Assembly: GCF_006716645.1 (NCBI RefSeq)
Contig: NZ_VFPL01000001.1
Span: forward strand, 4,588,001-4,652,000
DNA from: Arcticibacter tournemirensis
Lineage (GTDB): Bacteria; Bacteroidota; Bacteroidia; Sphingobacteriales; Sphingobacteriaceae
Direction: 5' to 3'
DNA length: 64,000 nucleotides
Part shown: piece by piece, positions 42,330-51,685 of the stretch
Numbering within the stretch: position 1 is the stretch's first letter
Layout of the letters: every line of letters begins with the position of its first letter
Program-made: the position numbers and the translations under genes
The notes under the pieces: model-generated
Told to the model about the DNA's origin: nothing
Database searches by the model: none
Seen by the model: the letters and a program-made list of their open reading frames with translations, nothing else

Positions 42330-43094
42330 ATGATCATAGAAAATGAAACAGACCTGGCAGGAATGAAAGAGGTAAGTGATGCCGTGGCATTAACATTAAG
42401 GGATATGCGCGCATATGCCTGCCCGGGAATGAGCACCAGGGATTTGGATAATTATGGCGGCGGCTTACTGAAGAAATTTGGTGCAAAGTCTGCTCCCTAC
42501 TTAACCTACAAATTTCCCGGCAATACCTGCATCAGCATCAATAATGAGGTGTGTCATGGCATCCCTTCTGACAAGAGGATTATCCAGGAAGGAGACTTGC
42601 TCAATATCGACGTTTCAGCTGAACTGGCAGGCTTTTGGTCAGACAATGGTGGTTCATTTATTGTTGGCCAGGATATCCATGGTAAGGCTCACCTAATCGA
42701 CACTTCCAGGGAAATACTGAAAAAAGCGATCACCATGATAAAAGGAGGCGTTAAAATAAATGAAGTCGGCGGGCTGATCGAAAATGAAGCTAAAAAAAGG
42801 GGATATAAAGTTATTAAGAACCTGGGAGGACACGGAATAGGAAGAGCTCTGCATGAACGACCTGATGCGATATTGAACTACCGTGATCGATTAGATCAAA
42901 GAAGGTTCCGTAAGAATACCGTTGTGGCTATCGAGACATTTATAGCAACTGATTCTTCTTTGGCTATAGAACTCTCCGATGATTTCACCTTAGTTGGCGA
43001 TAAAGGCGGCTTTAGCGTCCAGCACGAGCATACTATAGTTGTTACAGACGGATTTCCGATTATTCTGACCGAACAAAACGGAATCTGGGAATGA
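42330..43094 (+). CDS. map: Type I methionine aminopeptidase
   Basis: 254 residues from the ATG at 42330; the longer frame from 42258 adds 24 residues with no family match. It removes the first methionine of new proteins. Metal ligands: two aspartates in NIDVSAELAGFWSDN (about 93-107), His in GHGIGRALHERP (about 169), Glu in VAIETFIA and Glu in VQHEHTIVV. The residues between the two aspartates differ slightly from the common DVTV..GYHGD pattern, and it may be an accessory Map rather than the main one of the ribosomal-protein operon. Confidence 0.9.
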   Translation: MIIENETDLAGMKEVSDAVALTLRDMRAYACPGMSTRDLDNYGGGLLKKFGAKSAPYLTYKFPGNTCISINNEVCHGIPSDKRIIQEGDLLNIDVSAELAGFWSDNGGSFIVGQDIHGKAHLIDTSREILKKAITMIKGGVKINEVGGLIENEAKKRGYKVIKNLGGHGIGRALHERPDAILNYRDRLDQRRFRKNTVVAIETFIATDSSLAIELSDDFTLVGDKGGFSVQHEHTIVVTDGFPIILTEQNGIWE

Positions 43095-43151
43095 GATGTA
43101 TTGATTGACATAGCATCTCCGAAAACCGGCTGCAACGGAAATATCCATCTC

Positions 43152-43985
43152 TTATCCAGGTATCCGGGTTACAATTGTATAAACCTCCTGGGGAGTTTCA
43201 TGTAGCGAGAGCTTAAAATCCTGAATTCGATAAGTAGTAATCTTGTCATTACCAACGGTTTCTTCGGAAATTAGTGTAACACCATCTACCGAAGCAATCT
43301 CTGCTCGTGTTGTGGCTGGATTATAATCTGTATCTACAATTTTTTCTCCATGCGAGATTTTTATATTCTGTAATACCCCGTTGGCAAATTCAAGAACATA
43401 ATTTCCACTCAGACCATTAATAAACGGTTTTTGCTGGACCATAAGCGCGGGTCGGCTGGTAAGGAAATAAAGTCCAAAACCTGTATAGGGCTCTGCATAA
43501 CGGAAAGTATTAACCTGAACATGCCCTTCATTACTTCTATCGACTCTAAACAAGATGGTGGAGAGGTAATCCTTTTGAAGACTATTCCAAACGCCGGCTA
43601 AGGTAAAATCATTTACAAATCTTAAAGCCAACTGCTGTTCAACCACTTCCTGACCGTTATCGATAACCACCTTTAGCGGGAAATCTCCCGCCTGGCCGAC
43701 AGGCTGAAATCTGAATACCATCGTCGTTCCTTCTAATTCGGCGGACGTCTCACTTTGTAATGCCCCGGTCTGTCCGTTTAATGTAAGCGAGACTTTATCG
43801 TGATCAGTGTAATCTTTAAAATATCTCACAGCAACATCAAAGGCCACACCTTTTCGTTGAATAATCATTTCAGGCGCAATTAATATCCTTTCTATATTCT
43901 TTTTCGGTACAGGATTCTCGGTTTTCCCGCACGAAACAGTGATTAAAATATAAGCTATAAGTAAAGGTGTAAAATATCTGACCAT
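43152..43985 (-). CDS. Hypothetical lipoprotein
   Basis: 277 residues. Lipobox TVSC (Cys19) right after a hydrophobic stretch, then a mature chain of beta strands with two likely immunoglobulin-like modules: about 30-130 (VAFDVAVRYFKDY, GDFPLKVVIDNGQE) and about 140-270. No enzyme motif. Found between map (convergent) and the flotillin gene (same strand). Function unknown; surface display is likely. Confidence 0.7.
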   Translation of the reverse strand: MVRYFTPLLIAYILITVSCGKTENPVPKKNIERILIAPEMIIQRKGVAFDVAVRYFKDYTDHDKVSLTLNGQTGALQSETSAELEGTTMVFRFQPVGQAGDFPLKVVIDNGQEVVEQQLALRFVNDFTLAGVWNSLQKDYLSTILFRVDRSNEGHVQVNTFRYAEPYTGFGLYFLTSRPALMVQQKPFINGLSGNYVLEFANGVLQNIKISHGEKIVDTDYNPATTRAEIASVDGVTLISEETVGNDKITTYRIQDFKLSLHETPQEVYTIVTRIPG

Positions 43986-44102
43986 ATCCCTGATGCCTAA
44001 AGGCCTTTAAATTTTCAAAAAACAACGCAAATAAACGGAATTAGATTTTGGAGGTAGAAAGCCAAAAATAATAAAAATATAGAATTCATGGTAGACTGAA
44101 AT

Positions 44103-44133
44103 CAGGAGTTGTACCGCTATGATACAACTCCTG
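44103..44133. terminator. Hairpin after the flotillin gene
   Basis: A perfect 11-bp stem, CAGGAGTTGTA / TACAACTCCTG, with a 9-base loop, starting 9 bases after the flotillin stop codon. The T-run on the minus strand is short (ATTTCAG), so a Rho-independent terminator is only moderately convincing; RNA stabilisation is another option. Confidence 0.5.
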
Positions 44134-44141
44134 GCTCTGCA

Positions 44142-45710
44142 CTAATCTTTTTTATCTTCGGGAAGCACTTCTGACCCGGCCTCCTGAGCGGGCTTTCCTT
44201 CGCCTTTCAGATAATGAGGAAGTTCCATACCAGCCATATTAAACAAGTCGTTCAACGGAGGTACGGATTGCATCATGCCTGATATAAAGTTAGAAGTAGA
44301 GGTTTTTCCAGTACCATTGTTATTACCGTCCCAAACAGTTATTTTATCGATCTTGATATTCTTCACTGCTTCCACCTGGGTTTTTACTAATTCAGGAAGC
44401 TTATCGGCAATAAGGAAGGTAATAGCTTGCTTGGGATCTCCTCCGGCAGCCTTCACGATTTGCTCGTACCCCTCAGCCTGCTTTGTTAAAATCTCATAGA
44501 TACCTTTTGCTTCTGCTTCCATTTTTGCAAAGATGGCATCGGCCTGTCCTTTAGCTTCTCTCCTCACCTTTTCAGCCTCCGCTTCAGCATCAATGATCAT
44601 CTTTTCTTTATCAATTTCGGCGGGAACTACAATATTTGCTTTCTGAGACGCTCTTTCGCGTTCAGCCCTCGCCATTTCTGCAAGCTTTTCTGCGTTATAG
44701 GCTTCCTCCAGCGCTTTAGCTTCCTGAACTTTTTCGGCAGCGATAGCGATTCTGTTTGCTTCTGCTTCTTTTTCCCTCCTCAATGCGTCCGAACTAGCTA
44801 TGGCAATTTTTGCAGAGTTTTCACCCTCTACGGCGCTTGCGTTATTGGATGCAATTTTAATACGGGTATCACGACCAGTTTCTGCTATGCGTATATCCCT
44901 GTCGCGTTCTGCCTCGGCCTTCCCTATCGCTTCATCCCTTTTTGCAGCAGCTATTAACACTTCACGGTCCTTTACTGCATTGGCGATCTGTGAATCGCGG
45001 TCGCGCTGTGTCTCCGATATTTTGATATCCTTATCGCGGTCCGCTTCGGCTTTACCGATTTCACCGTAACGTTCCTGTTCTGCAACACTCTTCTTCGCTT
45101 CATTAATTGCTTTAGCGGCTGCTTCTTTTCCTAAGGCTTCAATATAACCCGATTCATCACGAATATCAGTTACGTTCACGTTGATAAGTTTCAATCCGAT
45201 CTTTCGGATCTCTGCATCTACGTTGTTAGTTACATTCGCTAAGAACTTGTCGCGGTCGTTATTAATCTCTTCGATATCCATCGTAGCGATCACAAGTCGC
45301 AGCTGTCCGAACAGTAAATCTTTAGAAAGCTCCTGGATCTGCTCCATTGTAAGGCCGAGAAGTCTTTCGGCAGCATTGCTCATAACCTCAGGCTCTGTTG
45401 ATATACCGACAGTGAAGCGGCAGGGAACATCTACCCGGATATTCTGTTTTGAAAGTGCATTGGTGAGGTTCGCTTCGATTGAAATGGGCTTTAATTCGAG
45501 AAAGGCATAATCCTGAAAGACTGGCCAGATAAAAGCGGCTCCTCCGTGGACACACCGCGCAGTGGAAATTCCTCCTTCTTTGTTCTTTCCGGTACGTCCA
45601 TAGACAACAAGAATGCGATCGGAAGGGCATCTTTTGTATCGCGACAAAATAGCTGCAAACGTAACAAAGATTACGACAGCGAAAACAACAACAATAATAA
45701 GTGGATTCAT
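44142..45710 (-). CDS. floT: Flotillin-family SPFH protein
   Basis: 522 residues. N-terminal membrane helix (about 3-22), SPFH/band-7 domain (about 30-210; LVVYGRTGKNKEGGI, IRDESGYIEALGKEAAA), then a long Ala/Glu/Lys/Arg-rich coiled coil (about 210-420) with several near-repeats such as DRDKDIKISETQRDRDSQIANA and KRDEAIGKAEAERDRDIRIAET, and a C-terminal tail. It would form membrane microdomain scaffolds. The gene just upstream encodes the NfeD-like partner, the normal pairing. Confidence 0.93.
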   Translation of the reverse strand: MNPLIIVVVFAVVIFVTFAAILSRYKRCPSDRILVVYGRTGKNKEGGISTARCVHGGAAFIWPVFQDYAFLELKPISIEANLTNALSKQNIRVDVPCRFTVGISTEPEVMSNAAERLLGLTMEQIQELSKDLLFGQLRLVIATMDIEEINNDRDKFLANVTNNVDAEIRKIGLKLINVNVTDIRDESGYIEALGKEAAAKAINEAKKSVAEQERYGEIGKAEADRDKDIKISETQRDRDSQIANAVKDREVLIAAAKRDEAIGKAEAERDRDIRIAETGRDTRIKIASNNASAVEGENSAKIAIASSDALRREKEAEANRIAIAAEKVQEAKALEEAYNAEKLAEMARAERERASQKANIVVPAEIDKEKMIIDAEAEAEKVRREAKGQADAIFAKMEAEAKGIYEILTKQAEGYEQIVKAAGGDPKQAITFLIADKLPELVKTQVEAVKNIKIDKITVWDGNNNGTGKTSTSNFISGMMQSVPPLNDLFNMAGMELPHYLKGEGKPAQEAGSEVLPEDKKD

Positions 45711-45733
45711 AATTGTGGATTAGGTATTACTAT

Positions 45734-46315
45734 TTAATTCATTTTTTCAACAAGCAACAGTCGACCGTCTACGATATCCGTGACGGTTACAAACTCGCCG
45801 CTCTTCAAAGATTCGCCTAAAGTAACAGCATCTAGTTCCCTGATATTGCCCTGCAGCCGTATGTGTACTTTGCCAATTCCGGTTTTCCGTGGAGGAATAG
45901 TAAGATAAACTTCAGCAGTCTTGCGAACCGCGTTTCGAAGATCCATGCTGCCGTCCTGAGCCATACCGGTAAGCCAGAAGAAAAGATACATTACAATGGC
46001 GACCAGAACCAGTCCGATTGCAGCTGCGGTAACGACAAGTAAGAGTTGATTCGTAATGGTACTTTTCAGGGCAATTACCGACCAGCCAAAGCCAAGAAAA
46101 AAGTTTATAAAATTACGGAAAGTGAACAGCTGGAAGGGCGCCCCGTCCCCCGAACTACTGTCCAAATCGCCGTCAAAATCAGCGTTCAAATCACTATTGC
46201 TGTCCATTCCTGCAAAAGTGAGGATCAATTCTATAATAAATATTACAGTAACGGGAATGGTTATTAGCCAAATTATCTTATCAAATAATGATAATGCAGA
46301 CCACCAGTCAGACAT
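45734..46315 (-). CDS. NfeD/YqiJ-like membrane protein, flotillin partner
   Basis: 193 residues from the ATG at 46315. N-terminal helix (about 12-34), an acidic, Ser-rich loop (NSDLNADFDGDLDSSSGDG), two further helices (about 60-115), and a C-terminal OB-fold-like domain (about 130-190; GKVHIRLQGNIRELDAVT, GEFVTVTDIVDGRLLLVE). NfeD-type OB domains partner with SPFH proteins. 23 bases separate it from the flotillin gene, so they form one operon. Confidence 0.82.
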   Translation of the reverse strand: MSDWWSALSLFDKIIWLITIPVTVIFIIELILTFAGMDSNSDLNADFDGDLDSSSGDGAPFQLFTFRNFINFFLGFGWSVIALKSTITNQLLLVVTAAAIGLVLVAIVMYLFFWLTGMAQDGSMDLRNAVRKTAEVYLTIPPRKTGIGKVHIRLQGNIRELDAVTLGESLKSGEFVTVTDIVDGRLLLVEKMN

Positions 46316-46632
46316 GTTAGGTTTTTTTCTGCTAATGTAATATTTTTTCAATTACATAGTGGAAAAGTTGTAAGTAATAAGTTTGGCATGGATAGGTGGT
46401 AAAACAATTGCAAAAGGCCGTCTATTAACGCTGTAAGTAGTATTATTGATGACTTTATAACTATTTGCATACCCCATCGCCAAAAGATATCAAATAATTG
46501 TTATAACATTTAAAATAATTGTAACCCTATACGCAAAGAATAGTATAAGGATAGTGTAAGGGGTTTTGAATAGTGTAGAGGGATTTGTTAAAGTAGGTAA
46601 AGATAAGGAAGGGTAATGGTTTGGTTGGATGA

Positions 46633-48396
46633 GGGTGTCCAAAAAGTAAGGACACCCTTTTTTGTTTTCCCATTAATTCGTAAATTAATGGTGCTAATGA
46701 AAACAAGATCAAATGTACATTTTAAGGCGTTAACCTCGCAGCAGGTTGTGCTTTTTCCCTCGAACATAGGGGATCGGATTCCATCAGATCATCCTGTCCG
46801 TATTGTTAACCAAGTTGTTGAATCACTTAATATCGATGATATTCTTTCAGGATATAAAGGCGGCGGTACCAGCAGCTTTCATCCCAGAATGCTAATTAAA
46901 GTACTTTTCTACAGTTACTTCTGTAATATTTATTCTTGTCGAAAGATGGCTCAGGCCCTGCAGGAAAATATCCACTTCATGTGGCTATCAGGCAACAGTA
47001 CCCCTGATTTCCGCACTATTAACGATTTTCGTGGTAAGCGGTTAAAGGATAAGATCCAGCATCTGTTTGCAGAACTGGTCCGTTTGATGGCTGATCTTGG
47101 CTATGTCAGTCTTGATATCCAGTATGTGGACGGCACCAAGCTGGAATCGGCTTCGAACCGGTATACCTTTGTATGGAAAGGCTCTACAGAGAAGAATAAA
47201 GCAAAGCTGGAAGAAAAAATAACCGGAGTACTTGGGGATATAGATAGGTCTATAAAGCATGATAAAGCGGAACTGGCCTCACCGGAAAAGCCAGGCGTTC
47301 CTGTAAGTTCAACGGAACTTAAGAACAGGATAGATGAACTGAACGGTCGTTTGGCAGAGCTGAACAAGCAACAAAAAAAAGAGGTTAAGAAGCTTGAAAA
47401 AGATGCACTTCCCCGACTTGAGAAATATGAAGCGCAACTGGAAACTTTAGGCACACGCAACAGCTACAGCAAGACCGATCAGGATGCTACTTTCATGCGG
47501 ATGAAGGAAGACCATATGAAAAACGGCCAGCTTAAACCGGCTTATAATACCCAGATTAGTACCGAGAATCAGTTTATTACCAACTTTTCCATTCACCAGC
47601 GTGCCGGAGATACTGCCACTTTGACCCTCCACCTGGAGCAGTTCAAAGCACATTACAATAAACAATCAAAGAAAGTAGTGGCAGACTCAGGGTATGGAAG
47701 CGAGCAGAACTACCAGTGGATGGAGGATAATGATATTGAGGCTTTTATCAAGTACAATTACTTTCATAAAGAACAAAAACGCAGCTTTAAAAAGAATATA
47801 TATCATGCCTCAAACCTGCCCTACGATGTGCAAGGGGATTACTTTATATGTCCGGCAGGCAAACGTATGATCAAAATGGAGGAATCTGAGCGCATCTCAG
47901 AGCTGGGGTATAAATCTAAGGTGAGCTGTTACAAAACAGAGAGCTGCCAGGGCTGTCCGCTCAGGAAAATGTGTTATAAAGGCGATGAAGACCGTAAAAT
48001 TGAGGTCAACCATGCCTTAAGGGCCTTTAAGGAGAAAGTGAAGCAAAAGCTGTTAAGTGAAGAAGGTGTTAGGCTCAGAAAGAACAGAGCGATAGAACCA
48101 GAAGCTGTATTTGGTCAACTAAAAAGCAATAACAGGTTCAATCGATTCAGACTACGTACACTCCCTAAAGTAAATATCGAGTTCGGACTGGCCGCCATAG
48201 CACATAACTTAAGGAAAATGGCAGCAAAAGCTGCTTAAAAAGCCTAAATTGACGCGATTCATCATGATAACACAATGTCTATACGATCTAATGCAGCAAT
48301 TAACTGCATTAAACATAAAGTGAAAAGCTATTTCATAAGAATCTGAAAAACTCCTACTCTCTTGTAAAAGGAAAGAGGGTGCCTTTTTGGACACCC
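46633..48396 (+). mobile_element. IS1182-family insertion sequence, complete
   Basis: 1764 bases bounded by perfect 14-base inverted ends GGGTGTCCAAAAAG (46633-46646) and CTTTTTGGACACCC (48383-48396), with an intact transposase between. No clear target duplication is visible at the edges. Left end folds as GGGTGTCC/GGACACCC followed by six T, right end as GGGTGCC/GGACACCC followed by CCTTTTT, so both ends look like intrinsic terminators. Inserted between the NfeD-like gene and a broken small gene, without disrupting a recognisable long gene. Confidence 0.88.
46688..48238 (+). CDS. IS1182-family transposase
   Basis: 516 residues from ATG 46688 (ATG 46697 is also possible). N-terminal DUF772-like region (PRMLIKVLFYSYFCNIYSCR), the catalytic region beginning with YVDGTKLESASNRYTFVWKG, a coiled-coil insert (about 160-265), ADSGYGSEQNYQWMED (about 345) and a C-terminal region with the cysteine group CQGCPLRKMCYKG and ERIRKNRAIEPEAVFGQLK-like end. 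The DDE-type transposase appears intact and free of stops, so the element may still move. Confidence 0.94.
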   Translation: MVLMKTRSNVHFKALTSQQVVLFPSNIGDRIPSDHPVRIVNQVVESLNIDDILSGYKGGGTSSFHPRMLIKVLFYSYFCNIYSCRKMAQALQENIHFMWLSGNSTPDFRTINDFRGKRLKDKIQHLFAELVRLMADLGYVSLDIQYVDGTKLESASNRYTFVWKGSTEKNKAKLEEKITGVLGDIDRSIKHDKAELASPEKPGVPVSSTELKNRIDELNGRLAELNKQQKKEVKKLEKDALPRLEKYEAQLETLGTRNSYSKTDQDATFMRMKEDHMKNGQLKPAYNTQISTENQFITNFSIHQRAGDTATLTLHLEQFKAHYNKQSKKVVADSGYGSEQNYQWMEDNDIEAFIKYNYFHKEQKRSFKKNIYHASNLPYDVQGDYFICPAGKRMIKMEESERISELGYKSKVSCYKTESCQGCPLRKMCYKGDEDRKIEVNHALRAFKEKVKQKLLSEEGVRLRKNRAIEPEAVFGQLKSNNRFNRFRLRTLPKVNIEFGLAAIAHNLRKMAAKAA

Positions 48397-48404
48397 CCTT
48401 TTTA

Positions 48405-48616
48405 TTACCCGCCTTTTCTAAACAGCGTTTCTTTGAATTTCTTAAATTTTGACATATCACCGCCGGTGCTGAATAACCCAAATAATTCAAGTCCGACGCC
48501 CGTACCCATTAACAGCCGTAAATAAAGTCAGGAAGATCAGCTAAGTAATGCTTTGCTATCAATGCGGTTGAAACTAACAACATACCTGCGCCTAGCATTT
48601 TGCCCGGTTTTCTCAT
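48405..48616 (-). pseudogene. Frame-broken small membrane protein gene
   Basis: Minus strand: a 35-codon frame from ATG 48616 (KPGKMLGAGMLLVSTALIAK...LADLPDFIYG) stops at 48509. A second frame of 34 codons starts in the overlapping TAATG (GTGVGLELFGLFSTGGDMSK ...) and stops at 48405. One extra C at the junction would join them into one protein of about 70 residues with two hydrophobic stretches and a basic tail. So this is a single-base deletion, or two coupled small genes. The IS ends 9 bases after the last stop. Confidence 0.5.
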
Positions 48617-48699
48617 ATTGTCCTTCAGGATTAATTAAATAAAGAGCAATTATAGCACATATTTTCAATACTGCTACTTATCCGCTATAGTATGCTGTA

Positions 48700-50193
48700 T
48701 CAAATGACCACTTTTTTCAGTGGATTGATTGCGGGGCCCTCCAGCACGTCGCCATGTTTAGAAAAGCGGCTTCCATGGCATGGGCAGTCCCAGGATTGTT
48801 CGGCGGTATTCCAGTGAACCACACAACCCATGTGCGGGCAGATAGCAGTGACTATATGTAGCTCGCCATCCCCGTCGCGATGAACGGCATATTTTGAACC
48901 CTCGAGCTCCATTATCTTCCCCTCATAGGTTCTTACTTCGGCAAAGCTGTCGGCATCTGTGGTCAGGAGATCCTTAACCATTTCATATGCCACGTTCGCA
49001 TTTTCTTTAATGAAGTTAGATGCCGATGCGAGAAGCGTGATACGGGATGCATCATAGGTTTTGCTCCACTTGTTTGGCTTTTCTAAAATGCTATCACTGA
49101 TAATCATAGCAGCGAGCGTTCCGTAGACTAAACCATCGGCACCAAACCCGGTAGCTATATACGTTTTTGAATCGCCCGAACTCAGGCCAATATAGGGGAT
49201 ACTATCAGCAGGTTTATACTGCTGTGCTGACCATCGGTACACAACATCGCCCACATCAAATCGCTTTCTTAAAAACGCTTCAAGCTTATGATAACACTCA
49301 AGGTTTTCTTCCTTCTGTCCAACCTTATGCATTTCACCAAGAACCATAATAATCTTCCCATGAGGTGAATCGTAAGTCCGCACGGAATAATGCTCTGTTT
49401 CCTGCATTTCCCAGTAAATTCCTGCCTCAGGATACGATCCAGTAGCTATAGCAGCAACAGCATACTCGCGGTATGGCCCCATAGAAGCATGTACCATATA
49501 AAGTCCCTTAGGAGTGTGAGTTGCCATGATCACTTTGGGGGCAGTCACTTTTCCATGCTCTGTTTCGACGGTACAAGTCTCTCCTTCTTCCACTTTCACT
49601 ACCCTGCTATGCTCGAAAATGCGGCAGGATTCCGAGTCAATTTTTGAAGCCAGAGAAACTACATATTTTAAAGGGTTAAACTGCGCCTGGTTAGGGACAG
49701 CAAAACCATCTTTGACGGGTGAAGTATATGGAACATGAGACGAGACGGTCAGTCCGGCTACCGCAGCCGCGGTCCTTTCGTCGTTTATAAACGACTGGCG
49801 CTGCCCTTCTACGGAAAACAGATTCCAGGAAACTCTTTTAAAATCACATTCGATATCATTTACAGCTATGATCTCTTCAATAAGATCAACGGCGGCGGCC
49901 CTTGATTCAACAACCTCTATTAATTTAGCTTCATTAAACTTAGAAGATATCGAATGCAGACCCTCTCCTCCTACTGAGGCATATAAGTTTCCGGTCGAAA
50001 AACCAGTAGAGCTTTGTCCAACTTTATTTGACTCAAGCACGACAACCGACTTCCCGGCTATTGATAGTAAATATGCAGCAGTGATCCCGGTGATGCCACC
50101 GCCAATAATTACCACATCCGCGCTAATGTCGCCGCTTAATTGGGGAAATGCAGGAGAATGTACTTCGTCCCGCCATACTGAAGGGTTTTCCAT
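48700..50193 (-). CDS. FAD-dependent oxidoreductase with C-terminal Rieske domain
   Basis: 497 residues. DAO-type FAD Rossmann motif DVVIIGGGITGITAAYLLS (about 26-44), Ser/Gly-rich stretch SSTGFSTGNLY, and IATGFGADGLVYG near the end of the FAD part. The C-terminal about 100 residues form a Rieske [2Fe-2S] domain with CPHMGC and CPCHGS carrying two Cys and two His ligands. The substrate is unknown; the domain pair is common among amine or amino-acid-type oxidases of soil bacteria. No partner gene is visible. Confidence 0.9.
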   Translation of the reverse strand: MENPSVWRDEVHSPAFPQLSGDISADVVIIGGGITGITAAYLLSIAGKSVVVLESNKVGQSSTGFSTGNLYASVGGEGLHSISSKFNEAKLIEVVESRAAAVDLIEEIIAVNDIECDFKRVSWNLFSVEGQRQSFINDERTAAAVAGLTVSSHVPYTSPVKDGFAVPNQAQFNPLKYVVSLASKIDSESCRIFEHSRVVKVEEGETCTVETEHGKVTAPKVIMATHTPKGLYMVHASMGPYREYAVAAIATGSYPEAGIYWEMQETEHYSVRTYDSPHGKIIMVLGEMHKVGQKEENLECYHKLEAFLRKRFDVGDVVYRWSAQQYKPADSIPYIGLSSGDSKTYIATGFGADGLVYGTLAAMIISDSILEKPNKWSKTYDASRITLLASASNFIKENANVAYEMVKDLLTTDADSFAEVRTYEGKIMELEGSKYAVHRDGDGELHIVTAICPHMGCVVHWNTAEQSWDCPCHGSRFSKHGDVLEGPAINPLKKVVI

Positions 50194-50273
50194 AAAATAT
50201 TCAAGGTAGTTTTAATGATAATTAAAAAACTGCGGCTAAAGTTTTAATTTTTTACTATTAGTCTTAAGCTGTT

Positions 50274-51542
50274 TTACCGGGCAGCATGACGGGTACTTTT
50301 CCCAACGACTGTTAAAAGGGACACACCACAAAACGCGAGAATACTTAATGAAAGGACGAATGCAGTCCAGCCCCAGTGATGCATTATAATTCCGGTAACA
50401 GTGCCTAGTATACTAGACCCCAAATAGTAAAAAAGCAGATAGATTGAAATGCTCGTTGAGCGTTCAAAGGGGATGTACTGGGCCACGACGCGACTAGCTA
50501 TAGCGTGAGCTCCAAAAAAAGCGAATGTAAAAACACCAAGTCCCGCGGCAACAAGAAGAATATTACCCGGAAGTAGAAAAAACAAGGCAAAAAGCATTAA
50601 AACGAGCATGAATATCAGTGTTTTTTGAACCCCATGGCGATCAGACAATACACCACCGGCCATCGAGCCGATACTTCCCAATATGTACATCAGATAAATT
50701 GAAGCGATGACTTCATGAGGCAGATCGAATGGATGATTTTCAAGGCGGAAACCCAGATAGTTGTATATGCTTACAAAACATCCGAGCAGTATTGCACCCA
50801 GTAAGAACATAGACAATAAAGGGACCGCACTCAGATGTCGCTTCATCTCCTTAATTTTATCACCGGCATTGATCTTAACTGGCCTGAAATGGAGTGATTC
50901 AGGTGCTGTCCATGCGAACAGCAAGCCGCAACCCAGGCAGAATATTCCAACAGTACAAGCTGCCCATTCCCAATCCAGCCAGCCCGTGAGTAAGGTTGTG
51001 ACAATACGTCCGCTCATACCACCGACAGCATTGCCTGCAATATTCATGCTCGTAACGGTACCCAGAACTCCAGGATGCACTTCTTCGGCAATATAGGCAA
51101 CTACTACAGATGCCGATCCGGCAAGTAAGATCCCTTTTACTGTATTTATTGATATAAGGACCCAGAAATATCCGGCGAACGAGGAGAGGATTGTGAGGAC
51201 TGAAGAGCTGATTAAGGCTATGCTGATCAACTTTTTTCTCGAAATGCGATCAGCAAAGAAAATTCCGCTGAAAAGTCCTACGGCCATTCCCATGGTTGAA
51301 AATGATACAGCGAAGCTGCTTTCGGCAGGATTTATGTGAAACTGTCTGGCAAGCTCAGGCATGATCGGCTGGAACAGATACAGTTGTGCGAAACAGGACA
51401 ATCCGGCAAGAAAGATACAAAGACCTATTTGTTTAACGTTTTTCCGATCATCCCCCTCATTAACATTGCTTGTACGCACCTCGCTGTGCTCATATTCCAT
51501 GCGACAAAATTGTAAGGGTTTGATGAATAAACCTAACGACAT
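50274..51542 (-). CDS. MFS transporter (YnfM-like)
   Basis: 422 residues with twelve predicted membrane helices. A hydrophilic start of about 35 residues may be shortened if the inner ATG at 51500 is used. Features: the loop after helix 2, GIFFADRISRKKLI (DRxxRK), and in the second half GGVLSDRHGVQKTL. It is close to the drug/sugar efflux branch including YnfM. The substrate is unknown. Same strand as, but 80 bases from, the FAD/Rieske gene, so co-transcription is uncertain. Confidence 0.86.
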   Translation of the reverse strand: MSLGLFIKPLQFCRMEYEHSEVRTSNVNEGDDRKNVKQIGLCIFLAGLSCFAQLYLFQPIMPELARQFHINPAESSFAVSFSTMGMAVGLFSGIFFADRISRKKLISIALISSSVLTILSSFAGYFWVLISINTVKGILLAGSASVVVAYIAEEVHPGVLGTVTSMNIAGNAVGGMSGRIVTTLLTGWLDWEWAACTVGIFCLGCGLLFAWTAPESLHFRPVKINAGDKIKEMKRHLSAVPLLSMFLLGAILLGCFVSIYNYLGFRLENHPFDLPHEVIASIYLMYILGSIGSMAGGVLSDRHGVQKTLIFMLVLMLFALFFLLPGNILLVAAGLGVFTFAFFGAHAIASRVVAQYIPFERSTSISIYLLFYYLGSSILGTVTGIIMHHWGWTAFVLSLSILAFCGVSLLTVVGKSTRHAAR

Positions 51543-51685
51543 TTAATTTATTACCGGGAAATTACGAACTTTCTTTTTTGAGCAGGCAATTCATAGTATT
51601 ATTACAAATATTTCGCATGCTCGGCGTAACCTCCTATCTTTAACAGATTTTATGCTGTTGTCATAAAAGCATTACTGTGGTTTAA

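Noticed and set aside
46352-46632. Possible small gene or RNA between the NfeD-like gene and the IS
   Set aside because: AT-rich with loosely repeated AGTGTAAGG-type words, no open frame with a start signal, no recognisable RNA fold.
46600-48415. Longer inverted repeat (AAGG-GGGTAAT) beyond the IS ends as an extended terminal repeat
   Set aside because: It is interrupted and misaligned on the two sides; the 14-base perfect ends are the better boundary.
48209-48490. 93-codon minus-strand frame across the right IS end
   Set aside because: It joins the IS terminus with the second part of the broken small gene in another frame; composition is not protein-like and the IS boundary cuts it.
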